Assembly: GCA_018818835.1 (NCBI GenBank) | Contig: JAHIRD010000096.1 | Location: 1-63,588, forward strand | DNA length: 63,588 bases | Origin: Pseudomonadota bacterium | GTDB lineage: Bacteria; Desulfobacterota; Desulfobacteria; Desulfobacterales; Desulfolunaceae | Direction: 5' to 3' | In this document: piece after piece, positions 58,041-63,588 of the stretch | How the letters are laid out: each line of letters starts with the position of its first letter | Position numbering within the stretch: position 1 is the first letter of the stretch | Made by a program: the position numbers and the translations under genes | Notes under the pieces: model-generated | What the model was told of the DNA's origin: nothing | Seen by the model: only the letters and a program-made list of their open reading frames with translations | The model's database searches: none

Positions 58041-58576
58041 TGAAAACACACAAACACTATCAATTAATTGTTGCTTTTTTGATGATTTTTTCCTTGCTCG
58101 GCCTGGAACAGGCCCAGGCTGAAACGCCCTTTAAAATCAAAGCAAAATACGGAAAAATCTGGGGAAAGGGAGAAGGCGACAACGAATTTTCCATGACCCC
58201 AGGTGTGATCCTCGCTCTGTCGAATATGAATAAAAAAAATGGGGCCTCCTGGTCTGTGGGCTACCAGAAACTGGAAAATAAGGTGGGTGACAGCAAGGCC
58301 GAGGGAGCGTTGTATACCCTCAGTCAGTTTGATTTTTACTTTTCCCTTTTTAAAATCCCCAACCTCTACTGGTCCATAGGCATAGGCTGGGACATGATGG
58401 GGTTTGATGACACCTCCAAGTATGACCATATGTACACCCTGCCGGTGGGTCTTGTTTACCGTTTGAAAGTCTGGAAACGATACATGGACATCAGCGCAAC
58501 CGGAAGGTACATCTGGGACAATTCCCTTGAGCAGGACATGGGCTTTGATGTTGCCCTGTCCCTTCCATTCAAGTAA
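58040..58576 (+). CDS. Small outer-membrane beta-barrel protein
   Basis: A 178-residue exported protein with a signal peptide (cleavage after QAQA-) and eight or so amphipathic strands, ending in the aromatic-terminal pattern VALSLPFK. It resembles small outer-membrane barrels of the OmpW/YfaZ size but no named family is clear. The ATG shares one nucleotide with the TGA of the Cys-rich gene (TGATG), so they are coupled. It may export or anchor the neighbouring product; this is inference. Confidence 0.75.
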   Translation: MKTHKHYQLIVAFLMIFSLLGLEQAQAETPFKIKAKYGKIWGKGEGDNEFSMTPGVILALSNMNKKNGASWSVGYQKLENKVGDSKAEGALYTLSQFDFYFSLFKIPNLYWSIGIGWDMMGFDDTSKYDHMYTLPVGLVYRLKVWKRYMDISATGRYIWDNSLEQDMGFDVALSLPFK

Positions 58577-58640
58577 ATCATGTCAAGGGACCGGAACAAG
58601 ATATTCGCCAGGAAAGCCAGGAAAAACAGATGAGGACACC

Positions 58641-59018
58641 ATGAAAAATAAAGCCATCTCCCGCAGGGATCTTTTTGGGTTGTTATTACAAAAAGCCGCA
58701 ACACCGGAAAATACCCTTTCAATATACAGCATCGATGACATCCTTTCCGTGAGGTTTGCCTGGAGGCCCCACACCAAATGGGCTGAAAACAACCGAGTCC
58801 TCTCCGTTTCAGGTGAGGATGACTCGCTCTTGTTCTCCGAACAACTCACAGATCTCCAGCTTTATGTCTCACGGCACCTGGACGGCACAAAAACCGTTTC
58901 CGAGTTGTGTGACGATGCCGGCCTTTCTTTTACCATGACCCAGTCCGCCATCCATGAACAGGTGCTCCAGTATATCTGCCTGGCTCTGAAATACAAATTG
59001 ATCGAAACCAAAAAATGA
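58641..59018 (+). CDS. PqqD-like peptide-chaperone protein
   Basis: A 125-residue protein whose C-terminal 60 residues (DLQLYVSRHLDGTKTVSELC and following helices) have the PqqD/RRE pattern of one sheet and three helices that hands precursor peptides to radical SAM enzymes. The N terminus MKNKAISRRDLFGLLLQKA looks like a Tat-type motif (SRRDLFG) but lacks a long hydrophobic stretch; it may bind rather than cross the membrane. TGAGGA precedes the ATG. Its stop overlaps the next start by 4 nt (ATGA). Confidence 0.68.
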   Translation: MKNKAISRRDLFGLLLQKAATPENTLSIYSIDDILSVRFAWRPHTKWAENNRVLSVSGEDDSLLFSEQLTDLQLYVSRHLDGTKTVSELCDDAGLSFTMTQSAIHEQVLQYICLALKYKLIETKK

Positions 59019-60346
59019 TGCAGGACCGTTTTGGCGAGTGTCTTGGGAAGGACATCTTTGCCCTGGTCCTTGAAGACAACCGCGAATTAATCTATGCGCC
59101 CCTTATCGGAATGGCGTTGATTGTGAACACATCTTACCGGAAACTCCTGGTCAGGGCATTGCAGGGAGACATAAAGGCCAGACATGACCTGGGCCTTGAT
59201 CATGATACGGTTTTAAGTTTAGGCTCCAGCCAGTTTCACCTGAACAATCCTGTGAATGAATCTCCTTTGCCTGATCCATTAGAGCCGTCTCCCCTGACAC
59301 TTTTCCTGACAAACACCTGCACCATGCGCTGCCGGTATTGTTATGCCGGGGATGCAAAGGCCCGGACCATGCCGAAACGCATGGTGGAAAACATGATTGA
59401 ACGGGCTGTGACCCAGACCTGCCGCATAGGGAAAAGCGATCATTTTGCATTGAATATCCATGGCCGTGATGTGGGGGCCTGCTGGCCCCTTTTTGTCCAT
59501 ACCATGGAATTTGCCAAAGGAATCTGCCATGAAAAGGGTTTAAAGCTTCAGACCACCATGGGCACCAATGCGGTGTACAACCAGAAGCAGATTGAATATA
59601 TTGCGGCCAATATTACCGGCGCAACGGTTTCCATCGACGGGACACCCAAGGTTCATGATGCCTATCGGATCCTTGCCCATGGCGGGCCGTCTTCGAAAAA
59701 AGTGCTTCGGACCTTATCGGAATTTGACCGGCTGGGTTTCAATTATTCTGTTCGGATGACGGTTCTGGAAGATACGGTTGAGGATCTCCCCGAGAGTGTG
59801 GCCTTTGTCCTTGCCCATACCCGGGCCAAAAAAATCAAAGTTGAACCTCTTTATATGAGGGGCCATGCATTACACAGCTGTTTGAGGCCCCCGGAGCCTC
59901 ACCGTTTTGTGGAATTCTTTATCAAGGCCCAGGGCCTGGCTCATAAAAAAAACGTTGAACTCAGTTATTCAGGGGCACGATCTGGCATCGTCACCAAAAC
60001 CTTCTGTTCCGCATGCCAGCCGATCTTTGGTGTGACTCCCGAAGGTTATCTGACGGCCTGTTATGAAGTCCTTGATCATCATGACCCCCTTTCCGATTAT
60101 TTTATTTACGGCCAGTATGATCCTGCCAAAGACGGACTCACAGTCCAGAGAGATGTTGTGACAAAGCTCAGGAAAGCCACGTCAGACCGGCTTGAATCCT
60201 GTGGGGATTGTTTTTGTAAATGGAGCTGCGGGGGAGATTGTCCTGCCAAATTTTTACTCACCCAGACCTCCGATTCTGACTCGATTCCCGACCGGTGCAT
60301 CATCACACGGGCACTGACAAAACATCAGGTGCTGTCGTCTCTATAG
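59015..60346 (+). CDS. Radical SAM/SPASM peptide maturase-like protein
   Basis: A 443-residue radical SAM enzyme. An N-terminal helical region (about 1-85) precedes the radical SAM core, with the cluster motif CTMRCRYC (about 105-112) in LTNTCTMRCRYCYAGDAKAR. The C-terminal SPASM region has further cysteines, CSACQPIFGVTPEGYLTAC and CGDCFCKWSCGGDC, for auxiliary 4Fe-4S clusters. This layout is that of RiPP maturases such as those making thioether or C-C cross-links. It overlaps the PqqD-like gene and is the last gene of the plus-strand operon; its stop meets the convergent operon's stop at CTATAG. Confidence 0.9.
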   Translation: MMQDRFGECLGKDIFALVLEDNRELIYAPLIGMALIVNTSYRKLLVRALQGDIKARHDLGLDHDTVLSLGSSQFHLNNPVNESPLPDPLEPSPLTLFLTNTCTMRCRYCYAGDAKARTMPKRMVENMIERAVTQTCRIGKSDHFALNIHGRDVGACWPLFVHTMEFAKGICHEKGLKLQTTMGTNAVYNQKQIEYIAANITGATVSIDGTPKVHDAYRILAHGGPSSKKVLRTLSEFDRLGFNYSVRMTVLEDTVEDLPESVAFVLAHTRAKKIKVEPLYMRGHALHSCLRPPEPHRFVEFFIKAQGLAHKKNVELSYSGARSGIVTKTFCSACQPIFGVTPEGYLTACYEVLDHHDPLSDYFIYGQYDPAKDGLTVQRDVVTKLRKATSDRLESCGDCFCKWSCGGDCPAKFLLTQTSDSDSIPDRCIITRALTKHQVLSSL

Positions 60347-61342
60347 CCTGGCCTGGTCCTTGATCAGAGTTCGTGGAAAGCCCTTTTCCAAGGGAGGCAT
60401 GAACACGATCTTCTGATAGAGATCGTTTAGGACTTCCTGGTCAGGATGAACAAACATACCCGGTTCCACATAATCCGGATCTTCTGTCACAGACATGATG
60501 CACTTTTTTTGGCAATAGGTTTCAAGAAGCCCCTGAAATGTGATCCGTTCCCAAGGCCTTACAACACGTCTGGCGTTGTTGATTCTTCGGTGACGCATCT
60601 GCTCTTCCTTTTGATTGATGGAACAATCGTTGATACGAATGGGCAAATCCGAAGCATCACAGAAATCAATGATTTTCTGCGTATTTTCCCTGCTTTTTGA
60701 ATCATAGTCCAGATGCCCGACCAGATTGAAACACCGTGTTTTTCGCCGCCCCCCCAAGGGATCATTGGGACCCAGAATCAGTTCATGCATGTTCAAATAC
60801 TGAACACCCATATCCGCATACTTAGGCAAAACCCTGGTCAGCACAGAAAAATCCTCGGGTATGGATGGAATTTCTATGGCCACATGGCTGACCAGGTCAA
60901 CGGCAGCCCGAATGTGGGAAAGGACCTGCTGATGATCGTATCCTGTGGCGGCCGTATTAAATCTGATTTCGTTCAAGCCCAGGACGGACAAGCGTTTCAC
61001 GATGTCGGGTTTGGCTTCAAGGCCGTTTGTATACACCCAGTAATAGATTGAGGGATTATGTCCATGCAAATGCCCCAGCCATGTTTCAAGGCGCTGGGGA
61101 ACAAGAAAACAATCTCCCCCTGAAAATCCCACACCCCGGTATTGACCGGTTTCCAGTGCCGCCAAAACATCATCAACCTTTGGTCCGAATTCCGTCCAGA
61201 TGCGGTCATCGTTATGCGGCGCAGGGCAGAACGAACATCCGGCCTGACAGAGATAGGTTAAAAAAACACAGACCCATTGCCCTGCCTGGCAATACTGACA
61301 TCCTTTTGAGCCCTCATTTTGTGGGGTATCCGCGTCACTCAT
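60341..61342 (-). CDS. Radical SAM protein of the convergent operon
   Basis: A 333-residue radical SAM enzyme with the cluster motif CQAGCSFC near residue 32. An additional N-terminal pair CQYC sits before it. The core includes GVGFSGGDCF, INDCSINQKEEQMRHRRINN and a late CQKKC. A SPASM domain is not obvious. It starts on the ATGA overlap with the U32-like gene and is the last gene of a three-gene operon. The substrate is unknown. It could modify the Cys-rich protein or act on a different target. Confidence 0.85.
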   Translation of the reverse strand: MSDADTPQNEGSKGCQYCQAGQWVCVFLTYLCQAGCSFCPAPHNDDRIWTEFGPKVDDVLAALETGQYRGVGFSGGDCFLVPQRLETWLGHLHGHNPSIYYWVYTNGLEAKPDIVKRLSVLGLNEIRFNTAATGYDHQQVLSHIRAAVDLVSHVAIEIPSIPEDFSVLTRVLPKYADMGVQYLNMHELILGPNDPLGGRRKTRCFNLVGHLDYDSKSRENTQKIIDFCDASDLPIRINDCSINQKEEQMRHRRINNARRVVRPWERITFQGLLETYCQKKCIMSVTEDPDYVEPGMFVHPDQEVLNDLYQKIVFMPPLEKGFPRTLIKDQARL

Positions 61343-62307
61343 GGCGTCTTTCCAGTCAATCTCCGGGGTGTTTTTTCTTGCCAATAATCTTTGCACACCG
61401 TACATGCCATGCAATTCTTATCGCAGGCAAGGGTCTTGATATAGAACATTTCATCAAGGTCCAGGGGGCAACAGACACCCGCAGGCCCCCCACCGATTTC
61501 ATGGGGAAGAAGGGGGATCCGCTGGACATAATGTTTCAAAACATGGCGATACCGGGATGGATTTGACAAAGAAATCCGTCCTGATAATTTCAATTGGTCA
61601 TAAAGCCCGTCAAACAAATGGAGGTGCTGGGGCAATACCCATGATCCGGTCAGTCTCATCCATGGATATTTGACAAGGAAATCTTCGCACAGCGATCTGG
61701 GAAAGACGATCTCAGGCCGTGTCATTTCGAAAAAATGCTGGGTCCGCAACGGACACGATGGCAAACAGGCTTCATTGACCATCAAACGGATGTCACCGTG
61801 GAACGCCTGTTTGAGGCGATACAAGGCATCAGGATTTCGAGTGATGCGCGTTGAGGGCACAAGAACATCCAGGTCAGACAGGAACATGACCTGGGAGGGT
61901 GAATCAATCTCCATAAGGGTTGACCCGGCAAGGGCAAGATCCGGGAAATCCGATTTCAGCAAGGGGGCCAGGGCGATGTTTGTCAGGGTGATTTCCGTGA
62001 TACGCCAGGTTGAAATGGCTTGTTCAAGCATGGGCCCCATGGATGCATAAACATCCTGGACAGGCTGGGGCAACACCAGGGCGTTGATCAGGATCGATAC
62101 GGGAAACAACCGGCTGTTTAAAAAGTCTATCACATATTTATCAGGCTGCTTTGGCCGCCCCGACCCTGTTTTCATGCCGGGGAGGGGCAGATAAACCGAT
62201 TTGATATGCCCCTGGTAAGCGTGGTGAAGCTCTTCCCAGAAGGCCATGGGCTGGTCAATATAGGGCACGGTCCATGTGGGAGAAGGAGCAGGTTTATGGG
62301 ACGGCAT
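61339..62307 (-). CDS. U32/UbiV-like TIM-barrel protein
   Basis: A 322-residue protein with the pattern of peptidase family U32 relatives (UbiU/UbiV, RlhA): TEITLTNIALAPLLKSDFPD, then NEACLPSCPLRTQHFF, and a C-terminal Cys set, CC at about residue 280 and CDKNCMACTVC near 305. These Cys can bind a 4Fe-4S cluster, as in UbiUV, which hydroxylates without oxygen. It overlaps both neighbours (by 14 nt and 4 nt), so it is tightly coupled to two radical SAM genes. The target is unknown. Confidence 0.72.
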   Translation of the reverse strand: MPSHKPAPSPTWTVPYIDQPMAFWEELHHAYQGHIKSVYLPLPGMKTGSGRPKQPDKYVIDFLNSRLFPVSILINALVLPQPVQDVYASMGPMLEQAISTWRITEITLTNIALAPLLKSDFPDLALAGSTLMEIDSPSQVMFLSDLDVLVPSTRITRNPDALYRLKQAFHGDIRLMVNEACLPSCPLRTQHFFEMTRPEIVFPRSLCEDFLVKYPWMRLTGSWVLPQHLHLFDGLYDQLKLSGRISLSNPSRYRHVLKHYVQRIPLLPHEIGGGPAGVCCPLDLDEMFYIKTLACDKNCMACTVCKDYWQEKTPRRLTGKTP

Positions 62308-63280
62308 GGGCGCTTGTCCTTCGGGTATGTACGCGGTTCATTTTCAGGGCCAGGCAGCCCCCATGGCATCCGTTTTTAAACAGATGGCAGGACCTGCAAT
62401 GGGAAAAAATCCCAATATCCTTATAAATGGATCTCTCTTCATTGAATGCCTGAATCAGGGACAATGCCGTGGTTTCAGGCGTCAATGGGAACTGCCCCAT
62501 ATTGTTCAGGGGATAACAGGCGATAAACCGACCATCGGGCAGAAGGTCAAGATTGGGGTTGCAGCACACCCCGCTTTTCTCAAATAAGGGTTTCAACTCC
62601 TTGGCCATGTCCGTTGGAAACATGCAGGGCACAAACCCGCAATCAAGACCGATACGGATGCCGTATTGTTTTGCCTTGAAAAAAAGATCCACAATCCCCT
62701 CACCCACCTGGGCATAAAACTTGGGCATCAAATAACGATTTCCGCCAGAGAGCACCGGATGGGCGATCCCGATACGGATCTCCGGGAATAAGTCATGGTC
62801 TTTCACCGCATCAATCAGGTAATCAAGATCCTGACCGCGGGTGTAGATATTGACTCCGGCCATGGCTTTTCTGCCCAGGGCAGCCATGGTTTTTCTCTGC
62901 TGCTTAATTCCCCTGGGATTGGTTTCCAAAGGGTGTATGGTATTGAGCAAAACCCTTATCTTTTCAGTGGGAATGGAGACAAGATAGTCCAGAACCTCTG
63001 AAGACATAAGGCCATTGGAAAAAATCATCACGGTGAAATCCTGCAAAAGGGCCTGGTCGAGCATCCAGATAAAATCCCCATGGAGTGTGGGTTCACCCCC
63101 AAGCAACCGCACCTGGCCAATGCCGGATCGTTTCAGGTACTTAAGGGCCTCATGAAAGGTGTTTCGGCTCATATCTCCGAAGGTGGCTTTCTCGCTGCGG
63201 GAATCTCCTGCAAAGCAATAAGGACACTGTTTGTTGCACCGGGTTGTGATGGACAGATTGGACATCGCTACCTTAATCAT
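62294..63280 (-). CDS. Radical SAM/SPASM protein
   Basis: A 328-residue radical SAM enzyme. The cluster motif CNKQCPYC (residues 15-22) follows LSITTR, then RLLGGEPTLHGDF, the usual GGEP motif. The C-terminal SPASM-like set is CCNPNLDLLPDGRFIACYPL and CRSCHLFKNGCHGGC. It is the first gene of the minus-strand operon. It and the plus-strand maturase are the two SPASM proteins of the locus. Confidence 0.9.
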   Translation of the reverse strand: MIKVAMSNLSITTRCNKQCPYCFAGDSRSEKATFGDMSRNTFHEALKYLKRSGIGQVRLLGGEPTLHGDFIWMLDQALLQDFTVMIFSNGLMSSEVLDYLVSIPTEKIRVLLNTIHPLETNPRGIKQQRKTMAALGRKAMAGVNIYTRGQDLDYLIDAVKDHDLFPEIRIGIAHPVLSGGNRYLMPKFYAQVGEGIVDLFFKAKQYGIRIGLDCGFVPCMFPTDMAKELKPLFEKSGVCCNPNLDLLPDGRFIACYPLNNMGQFPLTPETTALSLIQAFNEERSIYKDIGIFSHCRSCHLFKNGCHGGCLALKMNRVHTRRTSAHAVP

Positions 63281-63588
63281 TTCTAAATTTATGTTTCTTT
63301 ATCCACCACTCGTTCGCTATGCTCACTGAAGAACACGAAGAGCCTGATGACGTATCAATGGGAATATGGCCTTGGGCGGAACATAGTTTTTTTATCAACC
63401 ACCCACTCCCGTCGGTCGCTTGCGAACACGAAGAACAAGCGCGGCAGACAGTGTTCCAATGTCCGTGGCAGTCCGTGGTCGTCTGTGTTCGTCCACGAAA
63501 GAAATAGCCTGGACAAACACGGACTGTCACAGACAAACACGGACATGTTCCGCAGACGGTGTTGCAAGGTTAAACTGCTTTTTTTCAA
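63281..63588. repeat. Contig-end region with degenerate inverted repeats
   Basis: No gene is credible here. The segment about 63446-63560 contains GTCCGTG units on one side and CACGGAC units on the other (GGACAAACACGGAC, GACAAACACGGACA), forming a loose palindrome. CTGAAGAACACGAAGA at 63327 recurs near 12153. It may be part of a larger repeat family or of a broken element. Short open frames here have no ribosome-binding site. Confidence 0.55.

Noticed and set aside
63273-63588. Open frames at the right edge
   Set aside because: They cover repeat sequence, lack initiation signals and show no family sequence.

Overview
The window looks like a chromosomal contig from an anaerobic, sulfate-reducing deltaproteobacterium of the Desulfobacterales type. 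The basis is a true DsrC with both C-terminal cysteines, an HdrA/MvhD/NAD(P)H-flavin electron-bifurcation operon, a siroheme decarboxylase subunit of the Ahb haem route, a one-chain pyruvate:ferredoxin oxidoreductase, many outer-membrane proteins and lipoproteins, and heavy use of 4Fe-4S proteins. Three genes carry an in-frame TGA that is best read as selenocysteine, which also fits this group. The first 20 bases are a G homopolymer at the contig edge and are probably a sequencing artefact.

Layout. 0-3 kb: a TPR/ligand-binding lipoprotein and miaA. 3.4-10.3 kb: a plus-strand operon for a double-module HdrA (Sec60), MvhD (Sec67), an FrhB-like Fe-S protein, an AsrA-like Fe-S protein and an AsrB-like FAD/NAD(P) protein, then dsrC with its own promoter and terminator. 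Together these would move electrons between NAD(P)H, ferredoxin and a disulfide (possibly DsrC). 10.3-14 kb: YjbQ, an Ahb siroheme decarboxylase subunit, a nitrilase-family hydrolase, a TetR regulator and a MaoC-like hotdog protein. 14-19.3 kb: an accessory patch with rsgA, a hotdog thioesterase, a YjjJ-type HipA kinase, brnTA, a RelE/Xre toxin-antitoxin pair and a 57-residue ORF, with several duplicated scraps. 19.4-30 kb: a YkgJ-like protein, pyruvate:ferredoxin oxidoreductase, envelope proteins, a glutaredoxin, citrate synthase, a MITE-like element and a deletion-fused upp/uraA remnant. 30-37 kb: priA, a YfcE-like phosphoesterase, a new-looking selenoprotein joining OmpA and DUF1573 domains, a HAD phosphatase, an FKBP lipoprotein and a Cache-type sensor. 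37-39 kb: an amidase.

39.4-51.8 kb: one long minus-strand type II secretion operon, gspG-H-I-J-K-L-M-N-C-D-E, ending in a YidD-like lipoprotein and a TPR/membrane protein. gspF is absent. On the opposite strand a cyclic-di-GMP-I (GEMM-I) riboswitch precedes two paralogous Gly/Tyr-rich lipoprotein genes (52.7-57.4 kb), so this surface module is probably controlled by c-di-GMP.

57.6-63.3 kb: a candidate undescribed peptide-modification system. A Tat-leader, cysteine-rich small protein with tandem CxC hexapeptide repeats is followed by a small outer-membrane barrel, a PqqD-like chaperone and a radical SAM/SPASM protein. Convergent to these lies a second operon of radical SAM/SPASM, U32-like and radical SAM genes. 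I infer that the Cys-rich protein is the substrate; this is not shown by the sequence.

I saw no tRNA, rRNA, CRISPR array, full-length insertion sequence or prophage.
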